Shown: positions 1-10,342 of the stretch, piece after piece | Position numbering within the stretch: the stretch's first letter is position 1 | Layout: each line of letters opens with the position of its first letter | Notes under the pieces: generated by a model | The model's input: the letters and a program-made list of their open reading frames with translations, nothing else | Told to the model about the DNA's origin: nothing | Databases searched by the model: none | Position numbers and translations under genes: made by a program | Source: Liquidambar formosana | Taxonomy: Eukaryota > Streptophyta > Magnoliopsida > Saxifragales > Altingiaceae | Assembly: GCA_039720395.1 (NCBI GenBank) | Contig: CM077833.1 | Location: 1,514,797-1,578,796 of the forward strand | Length of the DNA stretch: 64,000 nt | Reading direction: 5' to 3'

Positions 1-771
1 TTTGTAAATGACTATTCACCTCATTAAGGACCACACCATGAGCCATATGCTAGGTGTTACTCATGGTTAGTAGAAGCCCTAATTGATATAAGTGAGTTAT
101 AATCAATTAGGGAATTGGAAGGATTCCAATTAGACCCTAAATAGAGAAAGTTCCATTGTGCACACCTCGTGCTATTCCTACTACTTGATGATGTGAACCC
201 AATGGGTCACATACTAATCATGCAAGATGAGCTTTAAAGTCTATGAGAGAAAGGGTATGAGTGCATAAAGAATAGTTCTTTAAGGCCAAATTTATATATG
301 ATATAATTAAGAGGGGTTATTGTGTAATTAATAGTAATTACACAAAACCCTAAGTGGGTTCTCCCTCATGGCCGGCCCCCCCTTGGTGGGCTATATATAT
401 GTAGTGTGATGTAATGACATCACAAGAAGTTCAACTCCCCAAAAGGGCTGGATGAAAATTCCAGCCTCCCTCTCTCTCTCTCCTCTCTTCTCCTACACTA
501 GCAACAACAAGGAAAAGGAGGAAAGGACATGAAACTCTAGCTAGGTATGGATACCATTGGAGGCAGCACACTTGGGCTGCTCACTCACCGCTGTCCGAAA
601 TCAAAGCTTAGAGCAAAAAGGAGAAGACAAAAATTCTGTAAGTGTTCTAACCTTCTTTGTAGTTAGGGTTTGATTTTGTATTATGCATAGTTAGATTCAT
701 GGGCTGTGAAATCATAGGAAAAATTTTTATATTCCGCACTTCAATTTTTCCCTCTTATTTGATTCCCAACA
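1..771 (+). repeat. 5' LTR of Ty1/copia-type element D, left end cut by the window
   Basis: The segment ends in CCCAACA and is followed by an initiator-Met primer site, so this is the 3' part of a 5' LTR. It matches two complete solo LTRs in the window (29907-31578 and 33118-34775), which begin TGTTAGG. By alignment with them, position 1 here is about LTR base 865. It carries a TATA box at 392-400, a CT-rich run near 466-495, and a GTAAGT donor-like site at 638-643 that all three copies share. The boundaries are well supported; the missing left part lies outside the window. Confidence 0.85.
392..400 (+). promoter_or_regulatory. TATA box of the D-family LTR
   Basis: A TATATATAT run follows a GGCCGGCC palindrome and precedes a CT-rich leader. 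The solo LTR at 33118-34775 has TATATAA at 34397-34403 in the equivalent place. The copy at 29907-31578 has a weaker TTTAAATA at about 31164. This is likely the U3 core promoter; the transcription start is not determined. Confidence 0.6.
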
Positions 772-772
772 G

Positions 773-785
773 TGGTATCAGAGCC
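773..785 (+). other. Primer binding site (initiator tRNA-Met) of element D
   Basis: TGGTATCAGAGCC lies one base after the LTR end. It is the standard plant primer site complementary to the 3' end of initiator tRNA-Met, used by Ty1/copia elements and some others. It fixes the LTR end and the plus-strand sense of D. Confidence 0.9.
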
Positions 786-3700
786 ATGATTATGCATAAT
801 ACAAAATACATATGGGCTGGAAATTATGTTGAAGTTGAATGATTTAAAAATCTGGAAATTTTTCTGCATAATTGGTTTTCCTCCATGGCTGAACCTAGGG
901 TTTGGAACCCTAGGTCAATTCTCTTCTACTCCTCTTCTTATTGATGGTTAAGTGTAGCCATGGATGCAATAGGTTGCATAGGGTTTGAGTTTGGAGAAGA
1001 AGAATAAGGAAACTAGGGTTTTATAAAACTGTTGTGAACAGTTTTCATGGTAGCCATGAAAAACCGTCATCTTTTTTTGCATGCCGAATTCAGAGTTCTT
1101 CTCCAAAATTTTCGAGCCATATATGGTTAAAGCTCTTCGAATAAGCTTTCCAACCCAACAAACGGTGCTTCAATCCGATTTCTGTAATGAAAGTTATGAA
1201 TTTTTTACTACAGGCTATCTGGAAAGACAGTTTTGCTCGGGAATGATGCAATAGCCACAACTTTGAGTTATTGATTGAGATCAAAGGTATGGCAATGGTT
1301 GACACGACTTGGGTTATGTTCTAGACATGGTAGGGAAAGGTTCCCAAGCATTTAGATGCATCATAATTGGATTAAGATGCTAGAACAGAAGGAAGAACGA
1401 GAAGAACACCATGGAGGCTGAATCTGGGTTTCAGAACCCTAAGGTTCTTGCAATTAATTCTAATTAAAGCTGCTGTATTTATGATGGAAAATCATTTTAG
1501 GATCATTATATATCATGTGTATATGATTTTCTTTAAGTTTCAAAAAGGTTTTGATGGAAAAAGATTCAAAAAGTTTGAAAATTTTTCATAAACAGCATAG
1601 CAGAATTTTTCTGCAGAAAAGTCATCAATGGAGTTTTGATTAGAACTTGAGTTAGGGAACTCCAAATTGCATGAAACCAATTGCATTAGTTTCCTAAGAC
1701 ATATAGGATACTGGTAAAATTCGTTTGGTAGCCTAATACATTCATCTTGCTGGGTTTTTAATCAATTTCTGACCATGGACAGTATGCTGTAAATTTCTGG
1801 GCAGCCTACTGTTGTTTTAATTGTTTAGAACAATTGGTGATGATTTGATCATCCAAACCTCTTCTATTAGCTTAGTATGTCATGTAGGGACACGATACAA
1901 AAGCTGGTTTCAATGGAGGAGTCGAATTGATACAGTTTTAGAAGCTATTGTGACCTTGAAGGTCTGCAACAATGGCTCCAGCAATGGGTTTTGGAAACCC
2001 TAATTGTTCTTGATGATGGCAGCCACTTCCACCACTTCTCACATGTCCAAGGGCTTGGCCCACACCCCTGTAGTCCTCTCCCTTGGCTGGCCATGGCTTC
2101 CCACAGCCGTTGGTGGCCATGGCAGCCTAGCCAAGCTCAGGCAGCCCTCTAGTAGTGACGGCTGCATAGAGTTAAGGATGAAACCCTAATTTTGAGTTAA
2201 TGATGAAACCCTAATTTCATTATGGCATTAATTAAAACCCTAATTGGAATATTAATTACCTTAATTGAGAGTTAATGATTGGTCATTAAATGACCAGTCA
2301 TGGTTATTAATTGTTAGGGCATAATTAATACCATTAATGATGTCTAGGGTTAGGGTTTTGATAACCCTAATTAGTGTAATTAATTAAGGGTAATAAATAC
2401 CCTATTTGGGATTAATTAAACCCTAATCCCTTTTATTAAATACCGTAAGAACCTAGGGTTTTAATGATTGGTCATTAAATGACCAATCATAAGGCATTTA
2501 ATGATTAGGGCTTGCATTTTGGGTTTAGGGTTATGCATTTAGGGTTTAGGGTTTTAGGAAACCCTAATGCACTAATTCATCATTTAATTGATTTTATTTA
2601 ATTCCCATGTCAATTATTTAATTAATATTGATTAATTTTATAATGTTTTAAATGGTTTAAAATACAATTGGGGATTAAATTAAAATCTGGAAATTCTTAA
2701 TTAAATGAAATTGTTTTGTTTAAATAAGGAAACCCTAATATTGGATATTAGAGTTATTTTAGGAAACTTTATATGTTTCTATTAATTAGATTAATTGAAA
2801 CTAAATGTCTTAAATGTTAATACTTTATTTAATTCTGGATATTTTTGTTTAAACCTAATAAGATTAGGATGCATTAATGAGATTAATGTAAATCATTCAA
2901 GAGAATTACCATAATACCCATATGTTTTAATGCTTACAGTTTTTCTTTACATTATGCAATGAGATTGTATGTATGTGTTTAGATGATGATTACGGACTAT
3001 AGCCCATAAACCAATTGTGATTGGCCATCTTATGAATGGGTTGTAATAATTTTTCAAGAGTTGTAATTTTATTATGGTGATGTAATTTATTATTTGGGGC
3101 TTGCATGCCACCTTCCCTCTCTCTCTATCATTCTCTTATGTACCCCACATTCCCATTATGTATCCCTTTCTATATATTATGTAAATGTTATGTAATCGAG
3201 AGCGCACTAAGGAGCATGGTGGACCCAAAGGAGTATGATGGAGCCCAACAAGCCAATGGTGGAGACCAACAAGCCAATGGTGGAGACCATCAAGCTAAGG
3301 GAGCAGATTGAAGGACTTGAAAGCTTAGAGAAGTTTTTCAAGAAAGCATGCATGTTACGAATGGTTTATTTTACGATCACCTATACCCACCATAGACCTA
3401 GGATTCAATCTATTGGCTTGGATTGAATCTTCTTAAAGTCCATAATCATCATAGTGGGAGCATTAATTTATGAGATAATTGTTTTAGCTCCAATACCATA
3501 GTTTGGTATATGTTACCTATTCACTTAAGGACTAATATCAAAATATGGTACTTTATATATGTTGATATATAATAGCATGCAATGTATGATTTATAATAGC
3601 CTGAGATGTATGATTATAAATAGCATAATTTATATCTTTAAATTTTGATATATGGGATGCATGTTAATTTGATGAGACCCTTAAAACCCCTCTCGTTTAA

Positions 3701-3878
3701 TATTAAGTTGAAAATGAAGAAATCATAGGGAATGAATTCTTCATTGCCTTCCATCATTATAGGATCATCTAACGTCCCTTAATGTGGGTACCTGGCTGCA
3801 GACATGTAGGAGCTACCCATGTTAAAGACATTACTTGAAACTATCACATATGAGATATCATGGGGTGCCTAAACTGGT
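786..3878 (+). other. AT-rich non-coding leader of element D
   Basis: About 3.1 kb between the primer site and the insertion point of element E. No ORF longer than about 70 residues looks real. The stretch 2180-2760 is dense in AAACCCTAA and TTTAGGG motifs. A short 21-base repeat lies near 3241. The leader continues at 20773 beyond E. A degenerate motif resembling GAAACTATAATGTGAGG occurs on both sides of the insertion, at about 3836 and at 20785, 20875 and 20970. That supports continuity. Confidence 0.6.
3241..3303 (+). repeat. Three-copy 21-base tandem repeat
   Basis: Three copies of a unit like GAGACCAACAAGCCAATGGTG follow one another, the last copy diverged. They can be read as an open repeat in two frames, but no longer ORF contains them. 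They sit in the leader of element D; no function can be assigned. Confidence 0.6.
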
Positions 3879-6591
3879 TGTGAACCCCGGAAATTGGGCC
3901 CACAAGGGTTGAAAAGAAAATGGGTTTGAAAAAGAAAAGGAGTCGCCACCTTATTTTTTAAAGGAAACAAGGAAAACCCTAAAAATAGTTTGTTTTAGGA
4001 AAACAATTTGAATGACTCCATGTTTAAAAAGGAAAGGCAAAAACAGTCTTTTGGAAACCGAAGAAATCGAGGATTCGGAGGCTAAGTTATGACATGGGAA
4101 GGTTCTAGGCAAAGCCTATAGGCACCCATGTCACCCTTTCGGTCTCTCAGTTTATTTGGGCTAAATTAAGATCTTTCCATACAAAAATCAGCAAGTATAT
4201 CATCACAAGAATTGCATGCATATCATATATTTCATTCATCCATCCATGCATAATAAGCACATAAAAACAGAAAATAAAGAAAAGGAAAAGAAAACAGAAA
4301 GAAATCTAGGATACTTGGATCCTAGAACGGACTTGAGCCTCACGAAGAGCGCCTACGTACCATGCAACGAAATACATGGATCAAAGTCCACGTAGTTCGA
4401 TTAGAAATAGGGTTAAGACTTAATACAAACCTATGGTAAAAACCCTAGGTTTCCTTATTTGAAAAAGAGTTGAATATGATAGATAAACCAAGTTTGAAAT
4501 TAGGAAAATTCCACAAAATGGAAACCTTGATAAAAAACAGAATTTATTATTGAAGGAAACCTTTGATTATACCATAGACTTGTATTAAAAACTAACCCTA
4601 GAAAGGGAGAAGAGAAAGAGTTAAGAAGAAAGGTGAATTGGGGCACCTTCATACCCACTTACCTGAGTGCAATTGCTCCAAGCATTAGCCATTTCAAGCG
4701 TTGGCAGCCCTATTTGCCATAGGACAATTACCACACCTATTTGCACCCTTACACGTGCTCAAAACCATGCAAAAACACTAACATGTAAATCTGGACAGAA
4801 TAGTACTAAGGCCTAAAATCATCCACTAAGCATGCCAACAGCAAAAACAGCAAACTTTCATAAGCCCTAACACAATCCTAAAACCATATCATGCATAAAA
4901 ACCCTAGAAATCAACTAACATGCATGCGAAAATATCATATTTACTCCATATGTAAAACATATACAGCAACTACGAAGAAAAAACAATAAAAAGACCTACT
5001 TTAACATGCTGTATGAAAACTAACATAAAACAAGGACACTAAAACCCTAAACTCACAAATATGCTTAAAAACACACAAAACAAACCTCAATCATGCTAAA
5101 ATAAACCTAAACAGAACCTAAATCATGCATATTAACTAACTAAAGCAATAAAACATGATAAGAAACCCTAACACTAATAGGCAATGACCCTATTCTAAAA
5201 CAAGGATGACGGGAGCACAAGAATCACAACTATGCTTAAAAACACAAAGGACAGCCCTAAAGCATGCTAAAATTATGATAAACAGTAGACATTCCATGTA
5301 TATTAACTAACTAGAGTGTTAATACATGATAAAAAAGCTACCTTTAACATGCAATAAGCCTATCCTATAAGAAAACCCATATTGAGCATAAATAAAGAGG
5401 GAGGAATACCTTAAGAAGAAACTTCCTTGCTGTTGTAGAGACTCTACCTTGCTCTTATGGATGACTTGAACCAATCCTCTCCAAGGCTACAACAAGAACT
5501 CCAGCTCTCCTTCAAGTCCCTCTCTCTTATTCTCTCTCAAAATACTTAAGTTTTAATGCATAAAATAGCTCCCCTTATGCTGAAGCATAGGGGGTATTTA
5601 TAGAGTTCAATTAGGATTAACCAATGGCTGGGATTAAAACCCTAAAAATTAATCCAAGGGCTATTAGAGACCCCCTTGGGGCTTAAGTAACTCAGAAGTT
5701 ACCAAAAATTAGAAGGAAACCCGTCCAAAAGAACCCAAATACGTCAAAATAGGCAAGAGCCCGCTTCAGCAAGGAATCATAGAGGAAATAGGAAAGTGGC
5801 ATCGGGTGACCACCAGGGCCTGGGCAGCTAGCCACTTGGGCCCAGGCGGCTAGCCGCCCGGGTCTGGGTGATCACCCAAGCCAGTCCGGATTTTTGCCTA
5901 TTTTTTACTCCTAATTCTTCTAGAAGTGTTTCAAGGGGGCAAATGAACTCTGATTTTGATGAAACAAAAGCCAAAATGACCATGTTTCGATGAGGAATAC
6001 ATTTTTGAACATTTTAGGGTGAAAACCACTAACCATGGGGGCATGGTTAGGTTTGAACAAGGCGGTTAACCGCTATACTTTACCTTCGCTAAGCATAGGT
6101 GTGCACATAGGATCAAACCAAATGCTTTCCATATCAAAATTGAACTTCATAAAACACTTTTGGGGGTAAAATGATGACTAATGAAAGTCAATTTTGAAAA
6201 GATTTGGTTGGTAATTGTGAGTCAATTAGAGCTAACCCAAAGAAGGGTCAATTAACCAACTTGAACTACATCGAGCCATTTTAATCCCGAGCCATTGATT
6301 CATCAAATTGAACCTAGAAATACCTCTTATGCATCCATATGAACTCCAATTGATAATTTGGAGATCATTTCAAGGTCAAATGAAAAGTTTGGGACTTAAA
6401 AGATGATTATGCCTCTCAAGTCACAAAAGCTCTTATTATCCCTCAAGATCAACTCCAAATTGAACCAAAATTCCCGTCCATTGTCCTTGTGACCCTAGAA
6501 AACTATTGCAAGTGACTAGACTCAAAAACAAAACAAAAACATGCATGGAATGATGAGCCCTAGTAAGGTGGTGCAAAAATGGGGTGTGACA
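3879..6591 (-). repeat. 3' LTR of element E
   Basis: 2713 bp, running TGTGAACC to TGTGACA on the plus strand, and near-identical to 18082-20772. It is 22 bases longer than the 5' LTR. The whole excess lies in the palindromic module at 5804-5878. The first roughly 290 bases in sense direction, and everything after a GTATTC donor-like site, resemble the LTRs of B; the promoter segment between does not. Confidence 0.9.
5595..5878 (-). promoter_or_regulatory. U3 promoter of the E 3' LTR: TATA plus palindromic module
   Basis: TATAAATA reads on the minus strand at 5602-5595. About 200 bases upstream in sense, 5804-5878 holds a GC-rich imperfect inverted repeat. Its outer arms are GGGTGACCACC and GGGTGATCACCC, and its inner blocks contain GGCTAGCC. 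One block, GGCGGCTAGCCGCC at 5845-5858, is a perfect 14-base palindrome. A second perfect palindrome, GCGGTTAACCGC, is at 6062-6073. The same module lies before the antisense ORF at 8501. A regulatory role is inferred from position. Confidence 0.6.
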
Positions 6592-6603
6592 GAAGCCCCT
6601 TAT
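6592..6603 (-). other. Polypurine-tract-like site of element E
   Basis: In the sense of E, AATAAGGGGCTTC directly precedes the 3' LTR. B has a matching GAGGGGCTTC before its 3' LTR. The purine-rich core is short, but its position is right for plus-strand priming. Confidence 0.5.
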
Positions 6604-6714
6604 TGGCGAACAAGTTACACTTGTGAACCAATGATAAAGAACAACCCATTTTTGCCAAAAAGCCTAGAGAAATCACACACTGTACCAACAATGATAAGAG
6701 GTTGAAAACCTGAG

Positions 6715-8230
6715 ATTGAAATAAGGAAGTGCACTCAAGTCATGAGTATACTTAAACCACTGGGGGTTGAGAATTGATAGGAGAAGCATATTCAAGCCAC
6801 TATGAATTAACATACTTTTGAAATGGAAAGATATATTCAAGTCACGAATATATTTAACTAAGTAGTTGAAAGATGCTGAGAAGTATACTCAAGTGATGAG
6901 TGTACTTATGAAATGGAGAAGTATATTCAGGTCATGAATATATTTAACCAAGTGATGAAAAAGAATAATCTGAGAAGCATACTCAAGTGATGAGTATACT
7001 TAGTGATTGAAAAAGACTGAGAAGTACGTTCAAGTGATGAACATACCATTGAAATGGAGAAATATATTTAGGTTACGAATATATTTAACCAAGTAGTTGA
7101 AAGATGCTCTGAGAAGTATACTCGAGTGATGAGTATACCATTGAAATGGAGAAAAATATTCAAGTGATGAATATATTTAACCAAGTAAGATAGAGAATGA
7201 ACTGAGAAGTATGCTCAAGTGATGAGTATACCATTGAAATGGAGAAATATATCCAAGTGATGAATATACTTAACCAAGTAAGTGACAATGATCTGAGAAG
7301 TATACTCAAGTGATGAGTATACCATTGAAATGGAGAAATATATTCAAGCGATGAATATATTTAACCGAGTAAGTGACAAATGATCTGAGAAGTATGTTCA
7401 AGTGATGAGCATACCATTGAAATGGAGAAATATATTCAAGTGATGAATATATTTAACCAAGTAAGTGACAAATAGGTCTGAGAAGTATGTTCAAGTGATG
7501 AACATACCATTGAAATGGAGAAATATATCCAAGCGGTGGATATACTTAACCAAGTAAGTGACAAAAGGTCTGAAAAGTATGTTCAAGTGATGAACATACC
7601 ATTGAAATGGAGAAATATATTCAAGTGATGAATATATTTAACCAAGTAAGTGACAAATGATCTGAGAAGTATACTCAAGTGATGAGTATACCATTGAAAT
7701 GGAGAAATATATTCAAGTGATGAATATATTTAACCAAGTAAGTGACAAATGATCTGAGAAGTATGTTCAAATGATGAACACACCATTGAAATGGAAAAAT
7801 ATATTCAAGTGATGAATATATTTAACCAAGTAAGTGACAAATAATCTGAGAAGTATGCTCAAATGATGAACATACCATTGAAATGGAGAAATATATTCAA
7901 GTGATGAATATATTTAACCAAGTAAGTGATAAATGATCTGAGAAGCATACTCAAGTGATGAGTATATCATCGAAATGGAGAAATATATTTAAGTGATGAA
8001 TATATTTAACCAAGTAAGATAGTGAGTGAGGATTCGAAACTAAGAAACATATTCAAAGGGTGAATACACTTTTGAAATGGAAGAATATACCCAAGTGATG
8101 AATATATTCAACCAAGTAAGATAGAGAATGAGGATTTGAAATTGAGAAGCATATTCAAAGGGTGAATACACTTTTGAAATGGAAGAATATATTCAAGTGA
8201 TGAATATACTCAACCAAGTGGGATGGAAAA
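6715..8230 (-). repeat. Tandem hairpin array in the 3' UTR of element E
   Basis: A tandem array with a unit of about 92 bases built from two half-units. Each half-unit is an inverted repeat around a short AGTGA-like loop. One has arms like GTATACTCA and TGAGTATAC; the other has arms like AATATATTCA and TGAATATATT. Spacers read CATTGAAATGGAGAA and TTAACCAAGTAAGTGACAAAT. Arms vary together between copies: GTATACTCA/TGAGTATAC at 7300-7322, GTATGTTCA/TGAACATAC at 7485-7507, TATATCCA/TGGATATA at 7524-7544. The ends of the array are degenerate. Tandem repeats in the 3' UTR are known in Tat/Ogre elements. Confidence 0.9.
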
Positions 8231-8500
8231 TCAAGATTTGAAATGAGAATATATGATCAATTTATCAAGATTGAACAAGCATGGTGTAAGAGGAAAGTGA
8301 CTTAACACATTGTCACTTAAGTTGGCATGGCACAGGGGAAATATATTCAACCCTTTTGAACATAAAATCAATTCAAAAAACTGATTTCAAGGTGAAATTT
8401 GTTTGATTTTAAGCTCAAAAAGTGTTGAATATCTCATTTGGAAGAAGGTTTAATCATGCGCCAAGGCAAGACAAAGCGAGGAACAAAGCCAAAACAAAGT

Positions 8501-8655
8501 GGCTTGGGTGACCACCTGGCCTCGAGAGGCTAGCCGCCCAGGCCTGGGTGGTCACCCGAGCCCGAAGCGGAAATCCCACTTTGAATAGGAAACTTCCTAT
8601 TCTGACGGGTTTTCTCCTTCCAGAACTTGGATTTGTGACCTTTTCCCTATAAAAA
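8501..8655 (+). promoter_or_regulatory. Promoter of the antisense ORF in E
   Basis: 8501-8560 carries outer arms GGGTGACCACC and GGTGGTCACCCG around GGCTAGCCGCCCAGGCC. It is the same module as in the E LTR promoter. TATAAAAA follows at 8648-8655, and the ORF begins at 8704, about 50 bases further on. The spacing suits a real TATA promoter. Equivalent modules and TATA boxes precede the ORF in B and A. Confidence 0.6.
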
Positions 8656-8703
8656 CACATCCAAGAGGTTCCTAAACCTACTTGTATTCATTCATTAGAA
8701 ATT

Positions 8704-9990
8704 ATGGAGGCTCTAGACAAATTTTTAGGAGGGTTTTTGAGAGTTATGAGTGCTGAAGCAAAATCTGAGTTTAAGTGCTTTGGCTTGGATCCATTGCTCT
8801 CCTTGAGGCATGTAAAACTTGAAACAAACCTCCTAACTGCTGCTACATATTTTTGGGATCCCCAAGTTCATGTGTTCCGCTTAAACTATGAAGAACTGTG
8901 CCCAACCATGGAGGAATTCTCCACGTTGTATGGAGTTTCATCGGTAGGTCCTTTCATTCTCCCTACTCTTCGCCCAAGCTTTCTTACTTCTTTCTCCAAC
9001 CTCCTTGGGATTCACCAACAATACGCCTCCATGTTTGTAAAAGACCATATGGTAGACTTGATGAAATTGGCAACCTCTTTCTTGGCCTACGATAGCAAAG
9101 GTATTTTGAAATTTACCTTTCCTATTAAGCATGCACTTGCCTTTTGCCTCATTGGTCGTTTCCTTATTTCAACTGGTACTCCACATGTTCCCCTACAAAT
9201 CTGTGAGTTGATTCCTCTCCTTGCCAAGGGTCATAACTTAATTCCCATGGTACTAGCTGAAACCTTGAATAGCTTGGATAAAGTCCATAAAGACCCAAAA
9301 ATTCCTTTAGGGGGTAGCCCCATTCTGCTACAAATGTGGTTACTTGAAAGACTGAAATTCTTATCACCCACTGTCATTATGCCGTACAAGCCCCAGCATT
9401 ATTGCCTTCGCTGCATTAAACTACCTAGGGAATTTTCATTAAGGGATTGGCTAGGTTACTTCCAAACCCTTTCATGGAAGAATATAAAGTGGTCCGTCTT
9501 CATATGGGGCTGCAGTGAACAGGTGCTTCTGCGCACTTCTGGATGTGCCATGGTGAGACTCATAGGATTGAAGTCTACTTCTTTCTATTGGCCTTCAAGG
9601 GTTCTTCGTCAGATGGGTGCCATGCAAACCATACCCACTTCCTTGAAAGGTGACTATCCTGTGGTGCCTGCGGGTCTTTCTGTAGTGACTTGGGCGAAGG
9701 ATCGATGGCCTAGCAAGCTGACACTAACTCAAGTTACGAATACTGATGGTCCATATATGATGAGCCTCGAGTACAAAGAGTGGTTGAAGAACAATTTGGT
9801 TGAGAGAGAGACTACCCGAAGAGAAAGGATTTTTGGACTTATCAAGAATAAAGAACTTGGATCTTGCAGAGAAGATATTATGGAAGCAGTGACAGCAGCT
9901 TATGAACACGACTTGAGGAAGAAAAGAAGACATGAAAGAGAGAAGAAGAAAGCTGAGAAGCGAGCTGCAAAGAAGCCCAAGAAAAACTGA
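8704..9990 (+). CDS. Antisense PMD/DUF7745-like protein of element E
   Basis: A single-exon ORF of 428 residues on the strand opposite gag-pol, between integrase and the 3' LTR. The pattern of an early FWDP motif (about residues 51-54), PTMEEF, an internal helical region with MVLAETL, and LLQMWLLERL matches plant DUF7745/PMD-like proteins, judged by memory of the family. The last 25 residues are strongly basic (RKKRRHEREKKK) and could be a nuclear signal. The start is the first ATG after a TATA box. The ORF has no stop or frameshift, although gag-pol of the same element is wrecked. Extra antisense ORFs here are known in Tat-lineage elements; the function is unknown. Confidence 0.8.
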   Translation: MEALDKFLGGFLRVMSAEAKSEFKCFGLDPLLSLRHVKLETNLLTAATYFWDPQVHVFRLNYEELCPTMEEFSTLYGVSSVGPFILPTLRPSFLTSFSNLLGIHQQYASMFVKDHMVDLMKLATSFLAYDSKGILKFTFPIKHALAFCLIGRFLISTGTPHVPLQICELIPLLAKGHNLIPMVLAETLNSLDKVHKDPKIPLGGSPILLQMWLLERLKFLSPTVIMPYKPQHYCLRCIKLPREFSLRDWLGYFQTLSWKNIKWSVFIWGCSEQVLLRTSGCAMVRLIGLKSTSFYWPSRVLRQMGAMQTIPTSLKGDYPVVPAGLSVVTWAKDRWPSKLTLTQVTNTDGPYMMSLEYKEWLKNNLVERETTRRERIFGLIKNKELGSCREDIMEAVTAAYEHDLRKKRRHEREKKKAEKRAAKKPKKN

Positions 9991-10164
9991 AGACTCAATA
10001 GAATAGGATATTTATGGCATTTTTATAGTTCTTTTACTTAATACCAATGAACTGCTATGTTAATCAATTTTAGTTTTGAATAAATTGCCAATAATAAATT
10101 AAATTTGGGATTTTTTTGTTTGATTTAGACCGCACCCAAGGTAACTTTATGGGTTGCCTACGTA

Positions 10165-10269
10165 TCTCCATGATTTTTTTCTTTTTTGCTTTTGTTTTCT
10201 TTTGTTTTTTGTTTTTTGTTTTTTGTTTTTTGTTTTTGTTTTTTCTTTCTTCTTTTTTTCGAATGGAGA
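10165..10269. repeat. T-rich run inside a TCTCCAT/ATGGAGA hairpin (E)
   Basis: Arms TCTCCAT at 10165-10171 and ATGGAGA at 10263-10269 enclose a run of TTTTTTG-type repeats. The feature lies between the convergent ends of pol and the antisense ORF. The same arms with A-rich loops of different length occur in A and B. Confidence 0.7.
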
Positions 10270-10342
10270 ATCAGGTCTTACGTAGTTCTTATGCCTTAAC
10301 TTTTGCCTAGGCCGCCCTTACGGGTTTTCAACCTAGCAGGCT

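Noticed and set aside
773..785. tRNA-Met gene
   Set aside because: Only the complement of the 3' end is present; it is a primer binding site, not a tRNA gene. The Arg-like sites are likewise only primer sites.
1821..2189. Short ORFs in the leader of D
   Set aside because: No motif and stop-dense surroundings. The other LTRs of the family do not extend here for comparison.
6715..8230. Regular direct repeats with spacers, resembling a CRISPR array
   Set aside because: The spacers are as repetitive as the repeats, the unit is a pair of hairpins, and the context is a plant retrotransposon 3' UTR.
10116..10310. Hydrophobic 64-codon ORF that looks like a membrane protein
   Set aside because: It is a translation of the T-rich run in the hairpin between pol and the antisense ORF.
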